Assembly: GCA_001898405.1 (NCBI GenBank)
Contig: MKTW01000010.1
Span: 418,405 to 482,404, forward strand
Length of the DNA stretch: 64,000 nucleotides
From: Sphingobacteriales bacterium 44-61
Lineage (GTDB): Bacteria; Bacteroidota; Bacteroidia; Chitinophagales; Chitinophagaceae
Direction of reading: 5' to 3'
The position numbers and the translations under genes were made by a program. Shown one piece after another: positions 35,444-42,393 of the stretch. Numbering within the stretch: position 1 is the first letter of the stretch; each line of letters starts with the position of its first letter. The notes under the pieces are model-generated. The model made no database searches, was not told the DNA's origin, and saw only the letters and a list, made by a program, of their open reading frames with translations.

Positions 35444-35752
35444 TTACACCCCAAAGAATGACCGGATAACCGTAGCCACCACTACGAGAAACACGCAACT
35501 GCCAAACCATGCTGCAGCCACCTTACCAGTATCGGGGTCGCCACTGTTCCACTTGTTGTAAACCTTAACGGCGCCAATGAGTCCGACAATCGCACCTACG
35601 GCATACATCAGGTTTGTTCCGGCAGCGAAATAACTCCGCACCCTGGTGTTTGCTTCGTTGATGCCCGCATTTCCATCTTGTGAAAAAGCGATAAGCCCTG
35701 TGACTAAAAAGAGAAGGAGATAAGCAATCCGGAGTTGCTGTTTTCTGTTCAT
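35444..35752 (-). CDS. traE: Conjugative transposon protein TraE (DUF4134)
   Basis: This protein has about 102 residues. The ATG at 35752 starts a signal peptide (MNRKQQLRIAYLLLFLVTGLIAFSQ); an earlier ATG at 35776 is possible. The mature part has ANTRVRSYFAAGTNLMYAVGAIVGLIGAVKVY and KVAAAWFGSCVFLVVVATVIRSFFGV. These are the two helices of the VirB2-like DUF4134 pilin-type subunit. Position at the start of the traE-traN order is standard. Confidence 0.93.
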   Translation of the reverse strand: MNRKQQLRIAYLLLFLVTGLIAFSQDGNAGINEANTRVRSYFAAGTNLMYAVGAIVGLIGAVKVYNKWNSGDPDTGKVAAAWFGSCVFLVVVATVIRSFFGV

Positions 35753-35800
35753 TGTTACATTCCACTTCATGGTCATTCACACATTTAAACATTTATATAA

Positions 35801-35830
35801 TAGCCCCCTTTAGGGGGTTGGGGGTTTTGG
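35801..35830. repeat. REP-like G/C-block repeat upstream of traE
   Basis: The sequence TAGCCCCCTTTAGGGGGTTG and then GGGGTTTTGG forms a CCCCC/GGGGG hairpin followed by another G-block. This is a common intergenic repeat type in Bacteroidota and is related in layout to 35405-35440 and 38721-38759. Confidence 0.6.
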
Positions 35831-35843
35831 TGCTCCATCACGT

Positions 35844-36236
35844 CTATAACCAAACGGCACGCTGATCTTCCTCACCGAGACGGATGGAGCATATGGATTC
35901 GCTTTGGTCAGCGATAAAATCGTTAATGGTTTCCCGGAAACCGGGTTCATCCCATTGATTGTATTTTTTCAGATGCAACTGCAAAGCCAGGATCAGTTCA
36001 TTTTTATTTTGCTTTCCTGCAAATACAGGCCGCAGTTCATCAATGACATGCTGGGCTGTGCTCAACACTTCATCGGGTTCATCCTCGCCAAGCTGGGAAA
36101 GACGGCTGAAATTGCCGGCAGTAGAAAAGGATGGAAACTTTGCTTTGAAATAAATCACCCAGATAAACAGGTAATAGATTGCTGCCGAAAGGAGAAGAAA
36201 AAGGATATACTGTTGCCAGGAAATAGATTGAAGCAT
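35844..36236 (-). CDS. Membrane-anchored hypothetical protein, first gene of the tra operon
   Basis: This 130-residue protein has an N-terminal transmembrane helix (about 10-30, YILFLLLSAAIYYLFIWVIYF) and a helical cytoplasmic part (VLSTAQHVIDELRPVF ... ALQLHLKKYNQWDEPGFRETINDFIADQ). I do not recognise a family; it holds the place of traD in CTnDOT-type operons. An operator-like palindrome lies 130 bp upstream, which makes this the likely first gene of the regulated transcript. Confidence 0.6.
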   Translation of the reverse strand: MLQSISWQQYILFLLLSAAIYYLFIWVIYFKAKFPSFSTAGNFSRLSQLGEDEPDEVLSTAQHVIDELRPVFAGKQNKNELILALQLHLKKYNQWDEPGFRETINDFIADQSESICSIRLGEEDQRAVWL

Positions 36237-36365
36237 AAATTAGGTTTTCGGATAAGCGATTGATCTGTTGACAGGACAAAACTCCGTGACTGTTATCCGA
36301 AAGGATAGGCTTCAAATAATAAAAAGTAGTCCAATTTCTATTCTGGCCGGAATGTGACGGCGATA

Positions 36366-36381
36366 CCAAGCTATTACTTGG
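36366..36381. promoter_or_regulatory. XRE operator O1, upstream of the tra operon
   Basis: CCAAGCTATTACTTGG, preceded by TA, is an interrupted palindrome (CCAAG-N6-CTTGG). Near-identical copies lie at 36676-36691 and 36721-36736 around the XRE gene. This copy lies 130 bp upstream of the first gene of the minus-strand tra operon. Confidence 0.72.
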
Positions 36382-36430
36382 CAAAAAGCTCAGATGTTTG
36401 TAGGTTTGGGAAAGGATTTTTTCAGTCCGG

Positions 36431-36664
36431 TTATAAGGGGTCTTTGGGAAGTAAATCGTGGACGGAGCACTTAAAGACTCTGGCGATTTGATTCAGGCGG
36501 TCCAGGGTATAGCGGGCTTTGTGCTTGTCACTTTCCACCTGCCCGATAAAAGTGGCTGATACATCCAGTGCATAGGAAAGATCGGCCTGTGAATAGCCAA
36601 GTTCAAGGCGTTTTTCCTTCACTTTCTTAATTGCGTATCGATCAATTTTGGAGACGGGCTTCAT
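36431..36664 (-). CDS. XRE-family HTH repressor
   Basis: This protein has 77 residues from the ATG at 36664; a TTG at 36679 in frame would add five residues but lies on the operator. It has a complete Cro/C1-type domain: AIKKVKEKRLELGYSQADLSYALDVSATFIGQVESDKHKARYTLDRLNQIARVF (in positions about 10-63). The tail HDLLPKDPL is common in small XRE regulators. It is divergent from the sigma-like gene, and two matching operators lie between them, so autoregulation is likely. Confidence 0.9.
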   Translation of the reverse strand: MKPVSKIDRYAIKKVKEKRLELGYSQADLSYALDVSATFIGQVESDKHKARYTLDRLNQIARVFKCSVHDLLPKDPL

Positions 36665-36675
36665 TTGCAGGTTTA

Positions 36676-36691
36676 CCAAGTAATAACTTGC
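36676..36691. promoter_or_regulatory. XRE operator O2, at the XRE start
   Basis: CCAAGTAATAACTTGC lies 12 bp upstream of the XRE ATG at 36664. It matches O1 and O3 in the TACCAAG half and the CTTG half, with the same 6-bp spacer. Binding here would block the gene's own transcription or translation start. Confidence 0.7.
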
Positions 36692-36720
36692 TAAATTCTG
36701 CTAAGTATTTGCCTGCTCCA

Positions 36721-36736
36721 ACAAGCTATAGCTTGG
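36721..36736. promoter_or_regulatory. XRE operator O3, upstream of the sigma-like gene
   Basis: ACAAGCTATAGCTTGG contains a perfect 12-bp palindrome (AAGCTATAGCTT). Read on the other strand it gives TACCAAGCTATAGCTTG, the same motif as O1. It is 18 bp upstream of the ATG at 36754. Confidence 0.7.
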
Positions 36737-36753
36737 TATTTTGGGAATAGTTC

Positions 36754-37017
36754 ATGAAGTTCAATTCAAATAAAGAAAGAAGCGCTTATTGGGTCTACCT
36801 GCAGGAGACTTATACTTCTGTAGAGTTGGAGGACGCATTACAATTGCTAAAACCGGTCATCCGTGAAATTCTGCTCCTGCACTACAGGGAAGGATTGACC
36901 TTTGTAGAAACTGCTGCTAAATTGAAACGGTCGGTATCGATAATCCGGAATCATCATAACAGAGGTATCTATCAGTTATACCGACATTTTAACCCCCGCT
37001 TTTTTGAAACTGCTTAG
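36754..37017 (+). CDS. Small sigma-70 region-4-like regulatory protein
   Basis: This 87-residue protein has LLKPVIREILLLHYREGLTFVETAAKLKRSVSIIRNHHNRGIYQLYRHF (about 31-79). The layout is a sigma region 4 or LuxR-like helix-turn-helix: helix, turn GLTFVETAAKL, recognition helix SVSIIRNHHNRGI. It has no region 2, so it is an anti-activator or an accessory transcription factor rather than a full sigma factor. It is divergently arranged with the XRE repressor. Its 3' end overlaps the convergent AraC gene by 29 bp. Confidence 0.7.
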   Translation: MKFNSNKERSAYWVYLQETYTSVELEDALQLLKPVIREILLLHYREGLTFVETAAKLKRSVSIIRNHHNRGIYQLYRHFNPRFFETA

Positions 37018-37975
37018 GAGTCCTGTGAAATCGTTGCCGGAATGCTTTGATAAAGGCTGTCGAAGATTCGTACTCTAATTCGTGTGCGACCGAATTAACT
37101 TTATTTCCTTCCCTCAATAACCCCTTTGCCATCAGGAAGCGTTGTTCCTGAAAATACTCATAAGGACTAACCCCAAAAAGTCTTTTAAACCCGTAGCTGA
37201 GTTTGAAAGCATTCAGGGTATTCCTTGCCTTTTTGATCAGGACATCATTTCCTGGGTAAACCGGGCAATGAGTTTCGATCAGTTCCTTAACATGATGGAG
37301 CGCATCAATATCCTGAATGGAAAGCGGTAGGTTATCAATTTCTTCCTTTCCCACTTCTTCCAATGCTGCAATCAAAATATTTGTCACATTGTTATGAAGC
37401 AGTCGGGCTTTGCCGGCAGCGGTATAAGAATTTTGCAAGAGAACATATATCGAATCCAGCATAAAATTGGTGCACTTAAACGGTCGCTTGGATAATTCAG
37501 CCGGTTGGTTATCATAAACAAGTTTCATGAAACGGTCAAGCGTCTTATAGTCTATTCCAATCTTTTCTAGAAATGAAAACTCGAAATGAATATCAAACGT
37601 TTCATATAACTGTGGCGCTTCAAAAATGGCCTTAGTAATAATATGCGGAACAAATCCCATCTGAAAATGGTTAACCGGTAGCTCAGCCTGGTTGATCTGA
37701 TCCCATTTGCCTTTTATGATATTGCGAAGTGCGATGCGAAGTTCAAGAACCCGCACATCACCCCTTGCGTTCAGAATAGTCGGAGCGCTGATTAGGAATT
37801 TGTTATACCACGCCGAAAATCCATCGCCTTGAAATTGCTGGAACAACCCTATGCACTGATGTCCGGATAAGACAACAACTCTTCCACAATTGAGGACAGA
37901 CTTTGTCACCGCATCAGGAATAGAGTCAGAAAATTCAATTTCACCATATCCTTCCTGCTTTATTTCGAGATTCAT
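36989..37975 (-). CDS. AraC-family transcriptional regulator
   Basis: The protein has 328 residues. The start at 37975 (MNLEIKQEGYGEIEFSD) excludes an unlikely 41-residue leader. The C-terminal domain (about 230-328) has the two AraC helix-turn-helix motifs: TLNAFKLSYGFKRLFGVSPYEYFQEQRFLMAKGLL and VNSVAHELEYESSTAFIKAFRQRFHRTPKQF. Such regulators commonly control siderophore genes in Bacteroidota. It is divergent from the siderophore acyltransferase gene 99 bp away, which makes it the likely regulator. No heme or iron site is visible. Confidence 0.88.
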   Translation of the reverse strand: MNLEIKQEGYGEIEFSDSIPDAVTKSVLNCGRVVVLSGHQCIGLFQQFQGDGFSAWYNKFLISAPTILNARGDVRVLELRIALRNIIKGKWDQINQAELPVNHFQMGFVPHIITKAIFEAPQLYETFDIHFEFSFLEKIGIDYKTLDRFMKLVYDNQPAELSKRPFKCTNFMLDSIYVLLQNSYTAAGKARLLHNNVTNILIAALEEVGKEEIDNLPLSIQDIDALHHVKELIETHCPVYPGNDVLIKKARNTLNAFKLSYGFKRLFGVSPYEYFQEQRFLMAKGLLREGNKVNSVAHELEYESSTAFIKAFRQRFHRTPKQFQKSGG

Positions 37976-38074
37976 AGTAAATAGGTTTTGATTGATTTTT
38001 AGTTGCTTTTGGCATATCTCTTTGCTGCTGCCACCTATAGCTTGCGCTCCAATAACCAAAGCCTCAACACTTTT

Positions 38075-38710
38075 ATGAAGCCAATCCTCTCCGGTCAAAA
38101 ATCTGCTACCTTATTTTGCAAGCCTGTCAAAACAACTCATACCAATGAGCTCTTATACCTCGGCCAGGATGAATCCAGGCAAAGCAAAGTTTCCTTTCGC
38201 TCACTCGAATTGGAAACGGATATTGAAATGTTATACGATTGGGTCAATCAACCTTACTCCAAACGCTTCTGGCAACTGAATGGAAGCAAAGATTTATTGT
38301 ATCGAACCTGCCAATCAGTATTAGATAACCCAAACGCTCATTCTTTCATTGGTTGCTGCAATGATCAGCCCGTTTGCCAGGTAGACCTGTACAATGTTGC
38401 TGCCGATGAATTGAAAGACCATACCAGTCATGAACCGGATGATTGCGGTTTGCATCTGCTAACGATACCCCCCAAACAATCTAGTAAAGGATTGTCATTA
38501 CTCATGTTGCAACATTTCATTCGCTTCTATTTTTCCTTTCCGCAGGCAAACCGATTGTTCGCTGAGCCAGATAAAGAAAACACCGTTGCCAACCTGCTTG
38601 CAAAAAGAGCCGGTTTTCAGTTGCTGAAAACCATCCAGCTTTCCTACAAAACCGCCAACCTCTATTCCATCACTCGTGAACAATTTCAATCTCATTTCCA
38701 TGAACGCTAA
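38075..38710 (+). CDS. Siderophore biosynthesis acyltransferase (IucB/AlcB-like GNAT)
   Basis: The protein has about 211 residues; the ATG at 38075 was chosen over an unlikely leader frame. The fold is Acetyltransf_8 type: VSFRSLELETDIEMLYDWVNQPYSKRFWQL at the start, then VCQVDLYNV, and GLSLLMLQHFIRFYFSFP and RLFAEPDKENTVANLLAKRAGFQLL at the end. Enzymes of this type acylate N-hydroxylated diamines during hydroxamate siderophore assembly. It overlaps the next gene by 11 bp and is followed two genes later by the N-hydroxylase. Confidence 0.8.
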   Translation: MKPILSGQKSATLFCKPVKTTHTNELLYLGQDESRQSKVSFRSLELETDIEMLYDWVNQPYSKRFWQLNGSKDLLYRTCQSVLDNPNAHSFIGCCNDQPVCQVDLYNVAADELKDHTSHEPDDCGLHLLTIPPKQSSKGLSLLMLQHFIRFYFSFPQANRLFAEPDKENTVANLLAKRAGFQLLKTIQLSYKTANLYSITREQFQSHFHER

Positions 38711-39797
38711 AAAACTTTTTCCAAGTCCCCCTCTGAAGGAGGGGGATTTAGGGGGAGGCCGTATCCAAAGCCTTGATCTTGCAAGAGGCTTCACTGTCCT
38801 CATCATGCCCACGATCCATGTGGTCATGCTATACAGTAATCCTGAAGTACAGCAGTCGCTGTTAGGCAATATCCTCGCCTTTATCGCCGAAGGTCCCGGT
38901 GCCCAACTGTTCATGTTAATGATGGGTATCGGCATTGTCTTTTCCAAGCGTAATAACAATCGCTATATCATTCAAAGAGCATTATATTTATTGATTACCG
39001 CTTATGCGCTGAATGCTTTTAAATTCAACATTCCGTTATGGTTGGGCTGGCTGCCCGAGAATCTGTTACAGGAACTCCAGGGAACCGGTATTCAACCGAC
39101 AGCGACCTTCTTTTTATTTATTGGCGACATCCTTCATTTCGCCGCCATTGCCTTCCCGCTAACTTGCCTCGTCGCAAAGTCGACACATTACCCCTTCCTG
39201 GCGGTCATTTTGGTGATAGCGGTCACGCTACTTGCACCTTTTGTTTGGGATAAACAGACTGGTATTCCGGTAATCGATCACTTGATCATTCTTTTCAACG
39301 GCCATCCGCCACAAACTTTTTTCCCGGTCTTTCCATGGTTGGCTTATCCACTGATGGGTATAACCATTGGCTTTTTACTGAAACACTATCCGGTAAAGTC
39401 AATACTGAAAAAAGCCGGCTGGATCGGACTGGGTGTGATGATCATTACCTGTTTATTTCCTCCAACACCGATGCAACAGGATTGGCTTCCATTTTACCGG
39501 ACAGCCCCCGCAGATACATTCTTCCATTTGGGCTTTGTTTGTACATGGATAGCAGTTGCTCATTGGATCAGCCGGAAAGTGAAGGGCAACATTTTTTTTG
39601 ACCTGCTCACATTTTGCAGTAAACACATCACGGCGATTTATCTGATCCAGTGGATACTTATTTGCTGGGGAATGGCGATTGCCGGCTATGGTACGCTCGG
39701 TTTTACGACAACTTTCTTCAGCATGTTAATCATAACGGTTGTCACATTGTCCCTAACTAAACTCTTGCCTTATGTCAGTAGAAAAAAAAGTATTTGA
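38700..39797 (+). CDS. Multi-span membrane protein (HGSNAT/DUF1624-like) with repeat-derived N-terminus
   Basis: The protein has 365 residues from the ATG at 38700. After residue 21 the sequence SLDLARGFTVLIMPTIHVVMLY is the start of the acyltransferase-like membrane family related to heparan-alpha-glucosaminide N-acetyltransferase. About ten hydrophobic segments follow. The first 20 residues (LFPSPPLKEGDLGGG) are translated from a REP-like DNA repeat. The gene sits between two siderophore enzyme genes with overlaps on both sides, so it may modify or export the siderophore; this is inference. Confidence 0.68.
   Translation: MNAKKLFPSPPLKEGDLGGGRIQSLDLARGFTVLIMPTIHVVMLYSNPEVQQSLLGNILAFIAEGPGAQLFMLMMGIGIVFSKRNNNRYIIQRALYLLITAYALNAFKFNIPLWLGWLPENLLQELQGTGIQPTATFFLFIGDILHFAAIAFPLTCLVAKSTHYPFLAVILVIAVTLLAPFVWDKQTGIPVIDHLIILFNGHPPQTFFPVFPWLAYPLMGITIGFLLKHYPVKSILKKAGWIGLGVMIITCLFPPTPMQQDWLPFYRTAPADTFFHLGFVCTWIAVAHWISRKVKGNIFFDLLTFCSKHITAIYLIQWILICWGMAIAGYGTLGFTTTFFSMLIITVVTLSLTKLLPYVSRKKSI
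38721..38759. repeat. REP-like repeat inside the 5' end of the membrane protein gene
   Basis: AAGTCCCCCTCTGAAGGAGG then GGGATTTAGGGGGAGG contains a CCCCCTC/GAGGGGG hairpin plus a TTAGGGGGAGG tail. This is the classical Bacteroidota intergenic repeat. Here it lies in frame and encodes the peptide SPPLKEGDLGGG. Confidence 0.75.
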
Positions 39798-40983
39798 TAT
39801 AGTAGGTATTGGCATCGGCCCCTTTAACCTCGGTTTGGCTGCACTTTGCCATAATATTCCTGACTTGAAATGCCTGTTCATAGATCAAGAACCGGAGTTT
39901 AACTGGCACCCCGGCATGATGATCGAAGGTACCCGGATGCAGGTACCTTTCTATGCTGATCTGGTTACCCTCTCAGACCCGCAAAGCCCGTTCAGTTATA
40001 TGGCTTACTTAAAAGCAAAGGAGAAAATGTTCCGCTTTGCCATTCGGGAAAACTATTTTATCAAGCGGAGTGAGTACAATGATTACTGCCGTTGGGTGGC
40101 AGGTCAGTTATCTACTTTACAGTTCAGCACCACCTGTAAATCCATTCAGGAAGAAGGCGGCATCTATAAAGTAGAAACCAACAAGGAATCTTACCTCGCA
40201 AAACATATTGTTATCGGCATCGGCACTATTCCATCAATCCCGTCCTTTGTAAAGACCAGCGACCGTATCTTTCATTCCTCCGAGTACCTCCTCAAGAAAT
40301 CGAACCTGCTGGATACCGATCATATTGCCATCATTGGCTCCGGCCAAAGTGCTGCCGAAATATTTAATGATTTACTGAACAGCTATCCTGGAAAATTGAC
40401 CTGGTTCACCAGATCATCCCGATTTTTTCCGATGGATTTTTCTAAGTTATCCCTGGAGTTGAGTACCCCGGATTATATCCATCATTTTGTTTCTCTGTCG
40501 CCGGGAAAAAGAAAGCAAGTATTACAGCAGCAAGATGATCTTTACAAAGGCATTAACCGCGAACTGATCAGCGCCATTTATGACCGGTTGGATGACCTGG
40601 ACGATCCCCGTATTCAGTTGTACCCGAATTGTGAACTGCGGGAATTAAGCAATACTGACGAACTGAAGCTTTATCACCTGGAACTCAAAGAATCCTTCAC
40701 CGTACAGGCTAACTGTATCATTCTCGCCACCGGCTATCAACCGGCAAAACCTGCATTCTTACATCACACCCAACACTTAATCAGTGAGGCCAACCGAAAT
40801 TACAGCATAGATGAAAATAACAGCATCTTTATCCAGAATGCCGAGCAATCCACACATGGCTTCAATGCATCCGATCTAAGCCTCGGCCCGTATCGAAATG
40901 CAGTGATCCTGAATTCGATCCTCGGTCATGAGCACTTCACCATAGAAAGCAATACCAGCTTTCAGCATTTCGGATTACCATAA
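39772..40983 (+). CDS. Lysine/ornithine N-monooxygenase for siderophore synthesis
   Basis: This 403-residue flavin-dependent N-hydroxylase is of the IucD/SidA/PvdA family. The FAD motif GIGIGPFNLGLAAL is at 12-25. The substrate region has FNWHPGMMIEGTRMQVPFYADLVTL. The NADPH motif IIGSGQSAAEIFNDL is near 184-198 and the ATGYQP motif near 323. It hydroxylates the side-chain amine of lysine or ornithine, or of a diamine, as the first step to hydroxamates. It overlaps the membrane protein gene by 26 bp. A short GC hairpin (41075-41088) follows downstream. No IucA/IucC synthetase or decarboxylase gene is in the window. Confidence 0.92.
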   Translation: MSVEKKVFDIVGIGIGPFNLGLAALCHNIPDLKCLFIDQEPEFNWHPGMMIEGTRMQVPFYADLVTLSDPQSPFSYMAYLKAKEKMFRFAIRENYFIKRSEYNDYCRWVAGQLSTLQFSTTCKSIQEEGGIYKVETNKESYLAKHIVIGIGTIPSIPSFVKTSDRIFHSSEYLLKKSNLLDTDHIAIIGSGQSAAEIFNDLLNSYPGKLTWFTRSSRFFPMDFSKLSLELSTPDYIHHFVSLSPGKRKQVLQQQDDLYKGINRELISAIYDRLDDLDDPRIQLYPNCELRELSNTDELKLYHLELKESFTVQANCIILATGYQPAKPAFLHHTQHLISEANRNYSIDENNSIFIQNAEQSTHGFNASDLSLGPYRNAVILNSILGHEHFTIESNTSFQHFGLP

Positions 40984-41123
40984 ATCAAAGAACTTTCACA
41001 GGTGGTTTATGTTGGCTTTCATTTTTTAAAAAAGAGCTGGCGTAGAAACACCTGCCCGTGCATGAGAAAACTTGCCCGCCGTGGCGGGAAACTACTGCTT
41101 AGCGATATCGCTACTAACAGACT

Positions 41124-41390
41124 TCATTTCAATATTTCCAGTTCCATCACACCCGGTAATTTTTCCAACAGATCCACCGTCCGGTGAATCCGGTCTTTCT
41201 CCAACTGACAGTGGATGATGAGCATGGCTTCACCGCTACGGTAACGATGAAGGTTCAGGTTATCTATCACGATATGCCGGTCCTGGAAAAAAAGCGCCAA
41301 CTTCTTTAAGGTCTCTCCCGGCTCCTGAATCTGCAAAACAAAGGCACAAGCCTTCTTTACTACTTCAACTGTCAGGTGGCTCATCGTCAT
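41124..41390 (-). CDS. Small ACT-domain protein
   Basis: This 88-residue protein has a single ACT-like beta-alpha-beta fold: HLTVEVVKKACAFVLQIQEPGETLKKLALFFQDRHIVIDNLNLHRYRSGEAMLIIHCQ and LLEKLPGVMELEI, as in the small subunit of acetohydroxyacid synthase. Alone it cannot be an enzyme; it may bind an amino acid as a regulator. Similar proteins appear in Bacteroidota next to siderophore genes and RteC. It is convergent with the N-monooxygenase gene. Confidence 0.68.
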   Translation of the reverse strand: MTMSHLTVEVVKKACAFVLQIQEPGETLKKLALFFQDRHIVIDNLNLHRYRSGEAMLIIHCQLEKDRIHRTVDLLEKLPGVMELEILK

Positions 41391-41443
41391 GATCGTTGAT
41401 AAAATAACTTATCAGTTTAAATGAATGTATGCTTAATCGCAAC

Positions 41444-42043
41444 TCAATCTTTAACCTTTTGCCTTAAAAACTCTTCATCATTCTTCACAGTATCCTGTAA
41501 CTGCCTGATTTTTTCCAACACATATTCATGATACATCCGGTTGGCAAAAAGCCCACGGACAAGATGGTCATGTGAAGACCGGCAATCGGCATCTTCATAA
41601 ATGCGTTCCTGCGGCATCGCCACATTCCGGTTATTGCGTTGCAGGAAATAATTGGCATCCTGATCCGTTTTACTGCTTTCATAGTAACGGATAAAATCAG
41701 CATGCCTGTCGCAGAACCGCTGATGACGTTTTGCTTCCTCCTGCCAGTACAATAATCTTTCTTCGCTGGTGCCCGGTATAAATAGCAATCCCTGGTTCAG
41801 CACTAAGTAATATTCGATATAGCAAGTAAATTGTGGTTTGACAGTTTTGAAAAACGTAATCTCTTCCATATCATCATAAATGACCCGGCTCATGAACAAC
41901 TCCTTTTCCCGGAACCAGTAATTGACAGATACCCGGTAACAGGATTCCGTCCTTTCGGTTTCGGGCAATTCCATTTTCTTGCAGCGCTCAATATCTGCCA
42001 GCATTTCAGTATATAATATTTCCCATTTTGGATGCATATACAT
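41444..42043 (-). CDS. RteC-like regulator of element excision
   Basis: The protein has about 199 residues; the ATG at 42043 was chosen, because the frame extends upstream only to a TTG. The central segment EEITFFKTVKPQFTCYIEYYLVL and the C-terminal helices DHLVRGLFANRMYHEYVLEKI follow the pattern of RteC. That protein raises excision gene expression in CTnDOT. The two-component partners RteA and RteB are not in the window. The call is from pattern recognition and is moderately sure. The gene is followed by the ACT gene on the same strand. Confidence 0.62.
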   Translation of the reverse strand: MYMHPKWEILYTEMLADIERCKKMELPETERTESCYRVSVNYWFREKELFMSRVIYDDMEEITFFKTVKPQFTCYIEYYLVLNQGLLFIPGTSEERLLYWQEEAKRHQRFCDRHADFIRYYESSKTDQDANYFLQRNNRNVAMPQERIYEDADCRSSHDHLVRGLFANRMYHEYVLEKIRQLQDTVKNDEEFLRQKVKD

Positions 42044-42090
42044 AAACGTGGTTTTCAAAAGGTGGATTTTATTACTCAGTACATGGATTG

Positions 42091-42121
42091 TAAAAAGGGG
42101 GAGGAACTACTAACCCTCCCC
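42091..42121 (-). terminator. Terminator-like hairpin upstream of the RteC-like gene
   Basis: A 7-bp stem GGGGAGG/CCTCCCC (42098-42104 with 42115-42121) has a 10-nt loop. AAAAA before it on the plus strand gives a U-run for minus-strand transcripts. It could end transcription coming from the dsbD operon or attenuate the RteC-like gene. Confidence 0.55.
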
Positions 42122-42211
42122 ACAACCAAAACTAACTGCTCAGAATTTCTGCAGGATTACAGAGATTTCGTTGAGCTGGACTTATGAGAAATCTATACTG
42201 CCAAATTTGAA

Positions 42212-42251
42212 AAAAGAGGGAGGCAACTTTAGCCAACCTCCCGTCTCTTTT
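42212..42251. terminator. Second terminator-like hairpin between dsbD and the RteC-like gene
   Basis: GGGAGG (42218-42223) pairs with CCTCCC (42237-42242). The outer AAAAGAG/CTCTTTT helix continues after a 2-nt bulge. It has A-run and T-run sides, so it may act in both directions. Together with the hairpin at 42091-42121 it makes a two-hairpin leader in this 350-bp gap, where no gene is visible. Confidence 0.55.
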
Positions 42252-42393
42252 AAGTGTATGAGGATGGTTTGGAAAAACCTTCCGTGGGACACTGGATTTT
42301 AAGATCACATGAGAAAACTTTTTATAAAAGGGAGACCTTTCCAACACTGTAATGGCAGCCTTTTCCGGGCCATCCCTTTAGATCATGGTCAGA

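Noticed and set aside
36754-37017. Full ECF sigma factor
   Set aside because: Only a region-4-like helix-turn-helix is present in 87 residues; there is no region 2.
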